Source: Clostridium tunisiense TJ (GTDB taxonomy: Bacteria; Bacillota; Clostridia; Clostridiales; Clostridiaceae). From it: DNA of 64,000 bases. A program made the translations under genes and the position numbers. The stretch spans positions 372,001-436,000 of the forward strand of contig NZ_AMQH01000006.1 in assembly GCF_000300195.1 (NCBI RefSeq), given 5' to 3'. The notes below the pieces were generated by a model that saw only the letters and a program-made list of their open reading frames with translations, did not search any database and was not told the DNA's origin. Positions 1 through 10,060 of this stretch are shown here, piece after piece (the stretch's first letter is position 1; every line of letters starts with the position of its first letter).

Positions 1-346
1 TGTCAGCTTGTTGTTCTTCTTTAGATTTGTATTTAATCTTTCCAAGTTTTGAAACGCCCTCTACCAAATTTGCAATTTCTACACTAAATAATTCACAAAC
101 TTGCTCATATGTATATTCTGTATCTTCTATAACATCATGTAAAAGGCCTGCAGCAATAGTTGAGGTATCAAGTCCTAACTCTGCCAATATGCACGCCACC
201 TCTAAAGGATGAATTATGTATGGTTCTCCGGATTCTCTTTTCTGATTTTTATGGGCATTAAGAGAAAAAGTATATGCTTTATGTATAAAATCCACATCTA
301 CATTGTGACAATTATTATTAATTTTCTCAATTAGTTTCTCAATCAT
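1..346 (-). CDS. relA: RelA/SpoT family (p)ppGpp synthetase/hydrolase, N-terminal part (runs off the window)
   Basis: The first about 115 residues of a RelA/SpoT bifunctional alarmone enzyme are present; the rest lies beyond base 1. The translation contains the HD hydrolase signature: YIIHPLEVA near residue 44 and LLHDVIEDT near residue 65. That domain cleaves (p)ppGpp; the synthetase, TGS and ACT parts would follow outside the window. The ATG at 344-346 has an AGGAG ribosome site a few bases upstream. It follows apt on the same strand, the usual clostridial order. Only the hydrolase domain can be seen, so a stand-alone HD hydrolase cannot be excluded. Confidence 0.85.
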   Translation of the reverse strand, partial: MIEKLIEKINNNCHNVDVDFIHKAYTFSLNAHKNQKRESGEPYIIHPLEVACILAELGLDTSTIAAGLLHDVIEDTEYTYEQVCELFSVEIANLVEGVSKLGKIKYKSKEEQQAD

Positions 347-368
347 TGGATTCACTCCTAAAACTAAA

Positions 369-388
369 GGCTGGTTACATAACCAGCC
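369..388 (-). terminator. Hairpin between apt and relA
   Basis: An 8-bp perfect stem (GGCTGGTT/AACCAGCC) with a 4-base loop lies between apt and relA. Read on the minus strand it is followed by a T-rich stretch broken by AG, so it is a weak terminator or attenuator directly before the relA ribosome site. Confidence 0.5.
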
Positions 389-463
389 AACTATTTTTAC
401 TACATAATATTATATACCACAACCTAAATTAATGCAATTTTTAGTTGAGCTAATTGTCAGATT

Positions 464-982
464 TTATAAATCGTATTGTACTACTGACATAATGTCGTGA
501 TTACCTAATTTACTTCTTCCATTTAACTCTGTAAGTTCAATTACAAAGTTTATTGATACTAACTCTCCACCAACTTCTTCAATAAGCTTAGCAACAGCAC
601 CTACAGTTCCTCCTGTAGCTAATAAATCATCTACAATAGCAACTCTTTGACCTGGTTTTATAGCATCTTTGTGTATTTCTAAAACATCACTTCCATACTC
701 TAAATCATATTCTACTTTCATTGTATCGTAAGGAAGTTTTCCTGGTTTTCTAACTGGTACAAAGCCTGCACCTAAAGCATAAGCTACAGGTACTCCAAAT
801 AAAAATCCTCTTGCCTCTGGTCCAACTACGATGTCTATATTTTTATCCTTTAAATACTCTGCTATAGTATCTATTGTTACCTTTAACGCCTCTCCATCTT
901 GTAAAAGCGTAGTTACATCTTTAAAACTAATACCTTCTTTTGGAAATCCATCTATAACTCTAATTTTTTCTTTAAAATTCAC
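464..982 (-). CDS. apt: Adenine phosphoribosyltransferase
   Basis: This 172-residue protein has the usual length for Apt, which converts adenine and PRPP to AMP in purine salvage. The PRPP-binding signature [13 protein letters not shown] lies around residues 115-127. The N-terminal pattern [21 protein letters not shown] and the GPEARGF loop are typical of Apt. The start codon is GTG, preceded by GAGGGGGA at good spacing. The apt-relA neighbourhood is conserved in Firmicutes. Cytoplasmic. Confidence 0.97.
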   Translation of the reverse strand: MNFKEKIRVIDGFPKEGISFKDVTTLLQDGEALKVTIDTIAEYLKDKNIDIVVGPEARGFLFGVPVAYALGAGFVPVRKPGKLPYDTMKVEYDLEYGSDVLEIHKDAIKPGQRVAIVDDLLATGGTVGAVAKLIEEVGGELVSINFVIELTELNGRSKLGNHDIMSVVQYDL

Positions 983-1124
983 TTCTATTCCCCCTCATGG
1001 ATTTTTACGAACATTTTCTGTTTTTAAGTGTTCATTATACTTTACTATTATATATTACTTTTATGTACTTATGCAACAAAGCACAAGTAGTGCATTTGCT
1101 GTTCCTGCTACAATCATAGCACTT

Positions 1125-1970
1125 TTAATTTTTAGCTCTTCTTTTAATTTCACTATAAAGATATTTAGAAATTTGCGCTGCCCTATAGCTATCGTTAGTA
1201 GTTAAAAGCTCTACAATAATCCTAGAGTTATTTATCCGCTCCTCTGGAATCATTTCCGGAAAAATACTAGCTATAGTTTCAAGGTTAAAAAAATCCTCTT
1301 TATAATGGGTATTATGTTCTTCTAACAGTGCTTTTATTCCATAATTATTGGTGGATTTTAACTGTTTTAACCCTTCTTCAACGAAGAATTTGTTCTCTCC
1401 CCTAATTGAAAGTTTTTTAGTTACTGTACCAATCATCACTAAATCTAAATATTTTTGTAAACAAGTCATTTTATAATAAAAAGAAATGGTTTCAGCTAAC
1501 TTATAAGCAACTCCCGCTGAGCCCAGCTCCTTAAAAGGATAGTTACACATAGGGTTATTAGGGTTTATCACTATACCTTCTGAATAACATGAATTATAGC
1601 TATGATAATCTGTAACTATTACATCTATATTGTTTTTTTCACAAAACTGAATACCTTCTTCAGAACTTGTACCGCATCCAACTGTAATAATTAAATCAGC
1701 TCCTAGATATTTTATATAACTATTTACATCATTTTTACTTAGAATCCTTTCAATTCTCACTTCACTTGGAATAAAGTATTCAACATCAGCATTTAAATAC
1801 TTTAAAACTAGCATTAAAAGTGAAACTGCAGTTACTCCATCAAAGTCATAATATCCATAGATAACTATTTTTTCTCTTTCATTTATTGCTTTCACTATTC
1901 TATTCAATGCACTTTTCATATTTCTTAAAAGTAGTGGATTATACTGATTAACCTTGAAAATCTCTTCCAT
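1125..1970 (-). CDS. Short RecJ-like DHH-family protein with degenerate active site
   Basis: This 281-residue protein is homologous to the DHH phosphoesterase domain of the single-strand exonuclease RecJ. It shows GYYDFDGVTA (residues 39-48), ITVGCG (95-100), VTDYH (119-123) and SAGVAYKLAE, then GTVTKKLSIRGEN. In active RecJ these read GDYDxDGITA, VDCG, DHH and GTxADVV. The first motif-I Asp, the motif-II Asp, one DHH His and the motif-IV Asp are therefore replaced. It also ends before any DHHA1/OB part (full RecJ is about 560 or more residues). I chose the ATG at 1968-1970 because GGAGGAG lies just upstream; a longer frame begins 22 codons earlier. It sits between secDF and apt, where other clostridia carry recJ. 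Probably non-catalytic or a changed enzyme. Confidence 0.75.
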   Translation of the reverse strand: MEEIFKVNQYNPLLLRNMKSALNRIVKAINEREKIVIYGYYDFDGVTAVSLLMLVLKYLNADVEYFIPSEVRIERILSKNDVNSYIKYLGADLIITVGCGTSSEEGIQFCEKNNIDVIVTDYHSYNSCYSEGIVINPNNPMCNYPFKELGSAGVAYKLAETISFYYKMTCLQKYLDLVMIGTVTKKLSIRGENKFFVEEGLKQLKSTNNYGIKALLEEHNTHYKEDFFNLETIASIFPEMIPEERINNSRIIVELLTTNDSYRAAQISKYLYSEIKRRAKN

Positions 1971-2041
1971 GTGCTCTCCTCCAAATAAATAGAAAACACA
2001 TATATTATAATTTAAAATTCCCCTTATTACAAACATTTTTC

Positions 2042-2083
2042 GAAAAAATAAGCCAGAAATCTACAAGAAGTAGTTTCTGACTT
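2042..2083 (-). terminator. Rho-independent terminator after secDF
   Basis: An imperfect stem (CAGAAACTAC with GTAGATTTCTG, one bulge) is followed on the minus strand by a TTATTTTTT run. It ends the secD-secF transcript. Confidence 0.75.
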
Positions 2084-2098
2084 GTCTAAATATAAATT

Positions 2099-2983
2099 TT
2101 ACGCTGCTATAGCCTTTTTATTTTTACCTTTTCTCTTCTTTAATACAACCCAAAGTGGGCTAGCTATAAATATTGAAGAATAAGCTCCACAAGCTATACC
2201 AATTATTAGTGGTAAAGAAAATTCTCTGATAGATGGAACAAAGATATAAACAGCAGTTATTGTAATTAAAGTTGTTAAAGTAGTATTAATAGATCTTGCC
2301 ATAGTTTCATTTATACTAATATTAGCAACTTCCTCTGGAGACATTCTTCTGTTTTTCTTAACATTTTCTCTTATTCTGTCAAATACAACTATAGTATCGT
2401 TTATAGAATAACCTACAATAGTTAATATAGCTGCAATGAAAGGAGTGTTAACTTGTATTCCTAAGATAGAATAGAAAGATACTGTTAAGAATACGTCATG
2501 AACAAGTGCAATTATAGCCGCTATTGCAAAGTTTAATTCAAAACGCATTGTAACATAAAGTAAAATAGCCCCATTAGCCACAATTAATGCCCAAATTGCC
2601 TTTTGTTTAAGCTCATTACCTACACTAGCACCTATAGTTTCACTTCCTATTACGGCACTATCTTCTAAGGAATACTGAGTTTTTACATCTTTAATCAGAT
2701 TGTTAACCCCTTCTTCATTAAGTACCCCTTCTTGCACAATAATTTCTATTTCTTTTCCTTCATTGGCAACCTTTGTAGAATATTTTCCCTTTGCATACTT
2801 ATCTACAATAGCATCCACATCAGCTTTTTTAAATTCTTTATTTATATTCATAGATATTAAAGTACCACCTTTAAAATCTATACCATAATTCAATCCCTTA
2901 GTAAGAAGGAAGGATATTCCAATCATTGTTAATATTATTGAAATAGTAAACCAAACTTTAGTCTTTTTAATTATTTGTAACAT
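2099..2983 (-). CDS. secF: Protein translocase subunit SecF
   Basis: SecF is the smaller half of the SecDF proton-driven motor that helps SecYEG pull preproteins across the membrane. The 294-residue protein has an N-terminal membrane helix, then the GIDFKGG signature near residue 35, an extracytoplasmic domain, and a cluster of five helices with IVGYSINDTIVVFDRIREN around residues 190-208. It begins 4 bases after the secD stop, so the two are co-transcribed. SecD and SecF are separate proteins here, unlike the fused SecDF of Bacillus. Confidence 0.97.
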   Translation of the reverse strand: MLQIIKKTKVWFTISIILTMIGISFLLTKGLNYGIDFKGGTLISMNINKEFKKADVDAIVDKYAKGKYSTKVANEGKEIEIIVQEGVLNEEGVNNLIKDVKTQYSLEDSAVIGSETIGASVGNELKQKAIWALIVANGAILLYVTMRFELNFAIAAIIALVHDVFLTVSFYSILGIQVNTPFIAAILTIVGYSINDTIVVFDRIRENVKKNRRMSPEEVANISINETMARSINTTLTTLITITAVYIFVPSIREFSLPLIIGIACGAYSSIFIASPLWVVLKKRKGKNKKAIAA

Positions 2984-2987
2984 AATC

Positions 2988-4226
2988 CTACCCCCTTTTT
3001 ACACCGAAGTGTGATGGTTTAGTTATTATTCCCGCCTTTATTGTATGTTTTAATAAGAATTTAGTAACAGTAAGAGCTGTAAAAATACTTACTATTATAC
3101 CTATCATTAAGGTTACAGCAAAGCCTTTTACTGCCCCAGTTCCCATAAAGTATAATACTAATCCACCAATTATAGTTGTTATGTTAGAATCTAAAATTGA
3201 AGATAAAGCTCTATCAAACCCTGAGTCTACAGCTGATCTAATAGATTTTCCCATCTTTAATTCCTCTTTAGTTCTCTCGAATATAAGTACATTTGCATCA
3301 ACAGCCATACCTATGGTTAGGATTACAGCTGCGGCACCGGAAAGAGTTAATACAACTCCAAAAGCTGAGAAAACATATAGTACTAGTACTACATAAAGAG
3401 ATACTGCAATTGATGCAATTATTCCTGGCGCTCTATAGTAAAGCATCATAAATAGCATAACGCAGATTAATCCAACCATTCCTGCTTTTACACTAAGTCC
3501 CATTGCTTCAATACCTATAGTTGGTCCTACAGTTTTAACAGAAACTGCTTCTACTGGCACAGGTAATGCACCAGATTGTATTATATTTGCTATTGAATTT
3601 GCTTCTTCGATATTTTTCATACCAGTAATAACTGCTTCCCCTGCATTTATTACTTCATTTACTGTTGGTGCAGTTAACACATCTTCATCCATTTTTATAG
3701 TAATTTGCTTACCAATGAATTTTTCTGTTGCCTCTGCAAACTTTTGTTTTCCTTCATCATTAAGCTTTAAATTAACTACATTTTGGTTGTCCTTTGTAAT
3801 ATAAGCTGTAGCTTCCTTAACTTCTTTTCCTGTTAAAATTACATTTCCATCTGGATCTACAAAGGTTAATTCTCCTGTTTTACCAATAGTGTTTAACACT
3901 TTCTTTGTGTCAGACTCACCCGGTATTTCAATTCTTATCCTTTTATTTCCCTCTGGAACTACTGAAACTTCACTTGTTCCCTCTTTGTTTACTCTTCTAG
4001 AAATTAATTCTACTGTTCTATTTAAAACATTAGAATCCACATTATCTGCTTTAATTTCCATTAATAAAGAGGTTCCCCCAACTAAGTCAAGACCTTTACT
4101 TATTGATTGACCAAAGGACTTAACCCTATAGTCCCCTAGTTTTAATCCGAAAAGTCCTGAATAAGCTAATAGGGCAATTAATAAAACACTAATAATTAAT
4201 AAAAATCCACTGTTACCCTTTTTCAT
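2988..4226 (-). CDS. secD: Protein translocase subunit SecD
   Basis: SecD, 412 residues, is the partner of SecF in the accessory translocase complex. It has an N-terminal signal-anchor helix, the GLDLVGGTSLLMEI signature near residue 45, a P1 extracytoplasmic domain, and C-terminal helices with TIGMAVDANVLIFERTKEELK. The start has a GGGG ribosome site (AAAGGGGATAAAA). It is shorter than E. coli SecD (615 residues) because the P1 head is small, as in other clostridia. yajC lies in the same block about 2.2 kb upstream. Confidence 0.97.
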   Translation of the reverse strand: MKKGNSGFLLIISVLLIALLAYSGLFGLKLGDYRVKSFGQSISKGLDLVGGTSLLMEIKADNVDSNVLNRTVELISRRVNKEGTSEVSVVPEGNKRIRIEIPGESDTKKVLNTIGKTGELTFVDPDGNVILTGKEVKEATAYITKDNQNVVNLKLNDEGKQKFAEATEKFIGKQITIKMDEDVLTAPTVNEVINAGEAVITGMKNIEEANSIANIIQSGALPVPVEAVSVKTVGPTIGIEAMGLSVKAGMVGLICVMLFMMLYYRAPGIIASIAVSLYVVLVLYVFSAFGVVLTLSGAAAVILTIGMAVDANVLIFERTKEELKMGKSIRSAVDSGFDRALSSILDSNITTIIGGLVLYFMGTGAVKGFAVTLMIGIIVSIFTALTVTKFLLKHTIKAGIITKPSHFGVKRG

Positions 4227-4305
4227 TTTTATCCCCTTTCACGTTATTCAAAATTAATATATATAATGTAGATTATAAATCTTCCTAAAAAAATAGTCAA
4301 TCATA

Positions 4306-4335
4306 GGTAATTAGTGGAGATTTCCACTAATTACC
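4306..4335 (-). terminator. Perfect 13-bp hairpin overlapping the scfB stop
   Basis: Two perfect 13-base arms (GGTAATTAGTGGA and its complement) with a 4-base loop include the scfB TAG stop. The minus-strand sequence that follows is not an immediate T-run; a T7 stretch comes about 20 bases later. It may be a weak terminator or a 3' RNA-stabilising hairpin. Confidence 0.5.
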
Positions 4336-5694
4336 CATTATCTTACTTTTTAGTGCTATAGCACATTCAATTCTTTTCTTCTGCATTTCACAGCCTACCT
4401 CATAAGGAACATGGATATCACCATTAAAGTTAAAGTTATTAGCTTGACACCCTCCACTGCAGTAGAATCTAGCCCAGCAAGTTTTACAGGTTGGCTTATT
4501 ATATATATGAGCCTCTTTAAAATTCTTGACTAAATCAAAGTTTTTTACACCTTCTGAAATATTTCCCATTAAAAATTCATCTTTACCAACAAATTGATGG
4601 CAAGGGTAAATATCTCCATCTGGAGTAATAGCTACATACTCATGACCTGCTCCACAACCTGAAATTCTCTTATAAACACAAGGTCCTCCCTGTAAGTCTA
4701 TATTGAAATGATAAAATTTAAAATCCTTACCTTCTTCATGACGCTTTAACATTTCGTCGTAAAGCATATCATATTGATTAAATATAGTAGGCAAATCTTC
4801 TTTTCTTAAAGAAAGAGGGTGTTCATCTGGAAGAACTACAGGTTCAATAGAAATCTCTTCAAAACCTAAGTCTGCCATGTGCTTCACATCTTCAAAGAAA
4901 TCAGTATTTTCTCTTGTAAATGTACCTCTAACATAATAAGACTTTGACTTATCTCTAACTTCTACCATCTTTTTGATTTTAGGAAGTATACTATCATAGC
5001 ATCCAGTTCCATCAAATCTTATTCTTACCTTATCGTTGATTTCTTTTCTTCCATCAATGCTAAGAACTATATTTCCCATATTCTTATCTAAATAATCCAT
5101 GGTTTCATCATTTAAAAGAGTAGCATTAGTAGTCATAGTAAATCTAATCACCTTTTTATGAAGCTTCTCTTGCTCTCTTGCATAATCTACTATTTCTTTT
5201 ATAGTATCAAAGGCCATTAAAGGCTCTCCCCCAAATAGGTCTACCTCAATATTTCTTCTTGGTCCTGAGTTTTTAATAACAAAATCTATAGCTCTTTTTC
5301 CTATTTCAGCAGACATAGGTTTTCTACATCCACTGTTATATTCTCCTTCATCAGCAAAGCAATATTTGCATTTTAAGTTGCAATCATGAATAATATTTAA
5401 GCATAAAGCCTTAATATTCACCTCTGCTTGTCCGCTCTTCATAGCTATATCTTCATATAAATCCTTAGAGTACAGAACTTCTTCCTTCACTAATTCCTCT
5501 AACTCATTATATACTTCCTCTATTTCTTCTAAAGAATATTTATTGCCATATTCTTTAATAATTTCTTCCTTAGACCTTAGCTTGTCTTCATCTAGAAAGT
5601 CATAAACTATTTCATCTACTAGGTGTACTGCTCCAGAATTAACATCTATAATATAAAAATCATTTCCTTGTATAAATTTATGAACTAATGACAT
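4327..5694 (-). CDS. scfB: Radical SAM SCIFF peptide maturase (thioether-forming)
   Basis: This 455-residue radical SAM/SPASM enzyme installs thioether cross-links in the neighbouring SCIFF peptide. Residues 1-90 form a PqqD-like leader-recognition region (LVHKFIQGNDFYIIDVNSGAVH). The radical SAM cluster motif is C105-NLK-C109-KY-C112. The C-terminal SPASM domain holds CGAGHEYVAITPDGDIYPCHQF and CxxCWARFYCSGGCQAN, which bind auxiliary iron-sulfur clusters. I chose the ATG at 5692-5694 because GGGAGG precedes it; an upstream in-frame ATG has no such site. The precursor gene scfA is 58 bases upstream. Confidence 0.96.
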   Translation of the reverse strand: MSLVHKFIQGNDFYIIDVNSGAVHLVDEIVYDFLDEDKLRSKEEIIKEYGNKYSLEEIEEVYNELEELVKEEVLYSKDLYEDIAMKSGQAEVNIKALCLNIIHDCNLKCKYCFADEGEYNSGCRKPMSAEIGKRAIDFVIKNSGPRRNIEVDLFGGEPLMAFDTIKEIVDYAREQEKLHKKVIRFTMTTNATLLNDETMDYLDKNMGNIVLSIDGRKEINDKVRIRFDGTGCYDSILPKIKKMVEVRDKSKSYYVRGTFTRENTDFFEDVKHMADLGFEEISIEPVVLPDEHPLSLRKEDLPTIFNQYDMLYDEMLKRHEEGKDFKFYHFNIDLQGGPCVYKRISGCGAGHEYVAITPDGDIYPCHQFVGKDEFLMGNISEGVKNFDLVKNFKEAHIYNKPTCKTCWARFYCSGGCQANNFNFNGDIHVPYEVGCEMQKKRIECAIALKSKIMGN

Positions 5695-5719
5695 TTTTTT
5701 CCTCCCAACTAAACACAAA

Positions 5720-5740
5720 GCAGTAACCCTTAGTTACTGC
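5720..5740 (-). terminator. Attenuator hairpin between scfA and scfB
   Basis: A perfect 8-bp stem (GCAGTAAC/GTTACTGC) with a 5-base loop is followed on the minus strand by TTTGTGTTT. Lying between precursor and maturase, it could reduce read-through so that peptide exceeds enzyme. Confidence 0.55.
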
Positions 5741-5752
5741 CTCTTTAGATAA

Positions 5753-5890
5753 TTAGTTTTCACAAGCTAAATTAGCTACTGTGCATGAAGTTTTGCATGC
5801 TGATTGACAAGAGTTAGCGCACTCTTTGCAACCTGGTTTCTTTAAACTTTCTTTGATGTTTGATTTGTTGATTGTTTTGATGTGTTTCAT
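5753..5890 (-). CDS. scfA: SCIFF ranthipeptide precursor (six cysteines in forty-five residues)
   Basis: This small ORF encodes exactly 45 residues, starting MKHIKTINKSNIKESLKKPG and ending CEN. It has six cysteines, at positions 21, 24, 28, 32, 36 and 43. That is the defining layout of the SCIFF family, which radical SAM maturase ScfB converts into a thioether-bridged ranthipeptide. The conserved basic N-terminal leader is visible. A GGAGGAACAAAA ribosome site precedes the ATG. scfB follows directly downstream. Work on other clostridia links this class to cell-density signalling; the role here is inferred. Confidence 0.96.
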   Translation of the reverse strand: MKHIKTINKSNIKESLKKPGCKECANSCQSACKTSCTVANLACEN

Positions 5891-5929
5891 TTTTGTTCCT
5901 CCACTTGCATGATTATTATTTATAACAAA

Positions 5930-5947
5930 GTTAGCATTTTTGCTAAC
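5930..5947 (-). terminator. Hairpin upstream of scfA
   Basis: A 7-bp perfect stem (GTTAGCA/TGCTAAC) with a 4-base loop is followed on the minus strand by only three T. It separates the membrane-protein gene from scfA and may be a weak terminator. Confidence 0.4.
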
Positions 5948-5956
5948 CTTACTATT

Positions 5957-6331
5957 TTAATCTCCTAGATTTACTGCTAACATTCCTGATAATGATCCTA
6001 CTGCCATTGCAAGCAATAATCTTATAAAGTCTCCTCCATCAACACCAAAACCTTTTCCACATAGTACAGATACTATGTAAAGTATTAACATGTAGAAAAC
6101 TGCTACTAATAATCCAATAAGCCATCCTTTATTTCCCGACTGCAAAGTTGCATAAACTGAACCATACAATACACTTAATAAAGTCAACACTACAATAAAT
6201 GCAGAAGTAACCTTAGGGCTAAAGGGTGTAAAGGCTGTGATTAAAGAATAAATTAGTACACAAAGCATTGTGGTGATTGATGCTCTTAGGACTCCTTGAC
6301 CTATACATGAGTATTTTAATTTTTTATACAT
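5957..6331 (-). CDS. Four-helix membrane protein beside the SCIFF genes (TIGR04086-like)
   Basis: A 124-residue protein with four hydrophobic segments (about residues 15-35, 42-60, 68-90 and 100-122), rich in glycine in the last one. Size, topology and position next to scfA match what I recall of the TIGR04086 membrane family, which occurs near SCIFF genes. Function is unknown. A link to export of, or immunity to, the ranthipeptide is only an inference from position. The start follows a run of seven G at 6339-6345 on the minus strand that serves as ribosome site. Confidence 0.8.
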   Translation of the reverse strand: MYKKLKYSCIGQGVLRASITTMLCVLIYSLITAFTPFSPKVTSAFIVVLTLLSVLYGSVYATLQSGNKGWLIGLLVAVFYMLILYIVSVLCGKGFGVDGGDFIRLLLAMAVGSLSGMLAVNLGD

Positions 6332-6335
6332 ATAT

Positions 6336-6381
6336 AATCCCCCCCATCTATATAATAAATATGAGTAAATAGGGGGAATTA
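6336..6381 (-). promoter_or_regulatory. Possible hairpin that hides the ribosome site of the membrane-protein gene
   Basis: On the minus strand AATTCCCCCT (about 6371-6380) is complementary to the GGGGGGATT ribosome site (6337-6345) of the next gene, with a loop of about 25 bases. Pairing would cover the ribosome site. It could also act as an imperfect terminator for yajC. Confidence 0.35.
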
Positions 6382-6392
6382 TTCACAATATA

Positions 6393-6668
6393 TTATTTTT
6401 CTGTCTCGTTAGTAGTAACTTGACCAATACCCATTTTAGCTAATTTTATTCTAGCTCTGTCTGGACCTGTCTCTAAAATGATATAGTCTTCTTGGATGTT
6501 TATAATTTTACCCATTATACCACCCTTTGACACAACCTCATCATTTACTTTTAATGATGATAACATATCATTGTATTGTTTTTTTCTTTTCTTTTCTGGT
6601 ACGAAAATCATAAGATAAAATAATCCAAGAACAATTATCATAGGTGCAAAAGCCATTATTTGATTCAT
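6393..6668 (-). CDS. yajC: Preprotein translocase subunit YajC
   Basis: YajC is a small membrane partner of SecDF. The 91-residue protein has one N-terminal membrane helix (about residues 4-22), then the cytosolic signature FVPEKKRKKQYNDMLSSLKVNDEVVSKGGIMGKI, typical of the family. The start has GGGAGGAAATATT upstream. It lies 18 bases after tgt on the same strand, the tgt-yajC-secDF order widely conserved in bacteria. Confidence 0.96.
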   Translation of the reverse strand: MNQIMAFAPMIIVLGLFYLMIFVPEKKRKKQYNDMLSSLKVNDEVVSKGGIMGKIINIQEDYIILETGPDRARIKLAKMGIGQVTTNETEK

Positions 6669-6686
6669 AATATTTCCTCCCTTCTC

Positions 6687-7835
<1,149 letters not shown>

Positions 7836-7997
7836 TTACTTATATATTTTATTCATCATAAATATTAGTTCTATTTCCTAAAAAACACTTATAGCATCAT
7901 TCGCAAAACATTCCTTGTTAAATTGTAAGTACTTCTAATGTGGCTCAAACTTATATCTACAAAGCCTTGTTGAAAATCAACTGATACTTCTTAGGAA

Positions 7998-9023
7998 TTA
8001 GTGGATAAACATAGCATCTCCAAAGCTAAAAAATCTATATTTGTTTTCCACAGCAACATTATAAGCATTCATAATAATTTCTCTGTTTGAAAAAGCACTA
8101 ATTAGCATTATTAATGTAGATTCTGGAAGATGGAAATTGGTTATTAAGGCATCTACTATTTTAAATTTATAACCTGGATAAATAAATATACTAGTATAAC
8201 CTGAAGCTTCTCTAACTCTGCCATTTTCATCCGCAATGCTCTCTAAAGTTCTGTTAGAAGTAGTTCCTACCGCGATAACTCTTTTTCCTTTTTCCTTAGT
8301 GCTATTTATAATTTCTGCATTTTCACTATTTAAGTAGTAGTATTCTGCATGCATTTCATGTTCTTCTATATTCTCAGCTTTTACCGGTCTAAAAGTTCCT
8401 AAGCCTACGTGTAAAGTTACAAAGGCAATATTAATTCCCTTAGCTTTAATTTCCTCCAATAATTCCTTAGTAAAATGAAGCCCTGCTGTAGGTGCCGCTG
8501 CTGATCCTACTTCTTTAGAATATACAGTTTGATATCTTTCCTTATCTTTCAACTTTTCTGTAATATAAGGTGGAAGTGGCATTTCTCCTAGAGCATCTAG
8601 TACAGCTTCAAAAATCCCTTCATAGAAAAACCTAACTTTTCTATTTCCATTATCTAAAACTTCTATAACTTCAGCTTTAAGCTCTCCATTTCCAAAAGTA
8701 AAGATAGCTCCAACCTTAGCACGTTTTCCTGGTTTAACTAGAGTTTCCCATATGTCCTTTTCTAATCTTCTTAGAAGAAGAAACTCCATTTTTCCTCCAG
8801 AGCCTTCCTTTGAACCATAGAGTCTTGCTGGCATAACCCTAGTATCATTTAGCACTAGGCAATCACCTTCTTCAAGGTAACCAATTATATCTTTGAAAAT
8901 CTTATGTTCAATATGTCCAGTACTTTTATCTAACACCATTAATCTTGATTCATCTCTTTTTTCTAAAGGATGTTGTGCTATTAATTCTTCTGGAAGATGA
9001 AAACTAAAATCTTTAACCTTCAA
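7998..9023 (-). CDS. queA: S-adenosylmethionine:tRNA ribosyltransferase-isomerase
   Basis: QueA transfers and isomerises the ribosyl part of SAM onto preQ1 in tRNA to give epoxyqueuosine. I start it at the TTG at 9021-9023, giving 341 residues, because AAAGGGG lies 8 bases upstream and the N-terminus becomes [19 protein letters not shown], the family form. A GTG three codons earlier is the alternative. Other typical segments are [28 protein letters not shown] and the C-terminal [15 protein letters not shown]. It sits in the ruvAB-queA-tgt order known from Bacillus. Confidence 0.96.
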   Translation of the reverse strand: MKVKDFSFHLPEELIAQHPLEKRDESRLMVLDKSTGHIEHKIFKDIIGYLEEGDCLVLNDTRVMPARLYGSKEGSGGKMEFLLLRRLEKDIWETLVKPGKRAKVGAIFTFGNGELKAEVIEVLDNGNRKVRFFYEGIFEAVLDALGEMPLPPYITEKLKDKERYQTVYSKEVGSAAAPTAGLHFTKELLEEIKAKGINIAFVTLHVGLGTFRPVKAENIEEHEMHAEYYYLNSENAEIINSTKEKGKRVIAVGTTSNRTLESIADENGRVREASGYTSIFIYPGYKFKIVDALITNFHLPESTLIMLISAFSNREIIMNAYNVAVENKYRFFSFGDAMFIH

Positions 9024-9049
9024 TGTTAACACCCCTTTTTTTCTTAGTT

Positions 9050-10060
9050 TTAAAACAATTTCCCTTCTGGAATTGCTCTATTTAAATGATTATAAGCCTT
9101 ATTAGAAGCAACCCTTCCTCTAGGAGTTCTAATAATAAACCCTTTTTGAATCAAATAAGGTTCATACACATCCTCTATGGTTCCAACTTCTTCCCCTATA
9201 TAGTAAGCAAGAGTTTCAAGTCCCACAGGTCCTCCTCCAAAATTATCAATGATAGCTTCTAAAATCTTATTATCAACTCTATCAAAACCTTCACTATCTA
9301 TCTCTAAAAGCTCTGCTGCTAATTTTACAGTATTAAAATCTATGTGTCCATGACCTTTTACTAAACAATAATCTCGGACTCTTTTAAGTAGTCTATTTGC
9401 AATTCTTGGTGTACCCCTTGAACGCTTTGCAACTTCAATTGCAGCATCTTCATCCATTCCCACATTTAAAATACTTGAAGATCTTATAACAATTTCTTTT
9501 AACTGCTCTTCATCATAGTATTCCATTGGACACATTACCCCAAACCTATCTCTTAAGGGAGAGGTTAAAAGTCCCGCTCTCGTAGTTGCCCCAATTAAGG
9601 TAAACTTAGGTAAGTCAAGTCTTATAGACTTTGCAGAAGCTCCTTTACCAATAACAATATCTAAAGAATAATCTTCCATAGCTGGATAAAGAATTTCCTC
9701 TACAGCTCTATTCAGCCTATGAATCTCATCTATAAAAAGCACATCAAAATTGCTTAAGCCCGTAAGTATTGCTGCTAAATCTCCTGCTCTCTCAATAGCA
9801 GGACCCGAAGTTATTTTTAAGTTGCCACCCATTTCTTTAGCAATAATATTTGCTAAAGTAGTTTTTCCAAGTCCCGGTGGTCCATACAATAATACATGGT
9901 CCAAAGGCTCTTTTCTGATTTTTGCTGCTTGTAAAAATATGCTTAATCTTTCCTTAACTTTTTCCTGTCCTATGTATTCCTTAAGCCTTTGGGGTCTTAA
10001 AGAATATTCTACTTCTACATCCTCTTCTTTAAATTCAGAAGAAATAACTCTTTCCTCCAT
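9050..10060 (-). CDS. ruvB: Holliday junction branch migration ATPase RuvB
   Basis: RuvB is the hexameric motor that drives Holliday junction branch migration with RuvA. The 336-residue protein has [12 protein letters not shown] near the N-terminus, Walker [11 protein letters not shown] (about residues 59-68), Walker [12 protein letters not shown], sensor GATTRAG, and the C-terminal winged-helix DNA-binding end with [15 protein letters not shown]. The ATG follows GGGGAGGATGCT. It lies downstream of ruvA; no ruvC is present, as in most Firmicutes, which use RecU instead. Confidence 0.98.
   Translation of the reverse strand: MEERVISSEFKEEDVEVEYSLRPQRLKEYIGQEKVKERLSIFLQAAKIRKEPLDHVLLYGPPGLGKTTLANIIAKEMGGNLKITSGPAIERAGDLAAILTGLSNFDVLFIDEIHRLNRAVEEILYPAMEDYSLDIVIGKGASAKSIRLDLPKFTLIGATTRAGLLTSPLRDRFGVMCPMEYYDEEQLKEIVIRSSSILNVGMDEDAAIEVAKRSRGTPRIANRLLKRVRDYCLVKGHGHIDFNTVKLAAELLEIDSEGFDRVDNKILEAIIDNFGGGPVGLETLAYYIGEEVGTIEDVYEPYLIQKGFIIRTPRGRVASNKAYNHLNRAIPEGKLF

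Noticed and set aside
831-1205. 124-codon plus-strand frame across the apt start and the RecJ-like gene
   Set aside because: It is a shadow of apt and the RecJ-like gene, both with strong protein homology and ribosome sites; this frame has neither.
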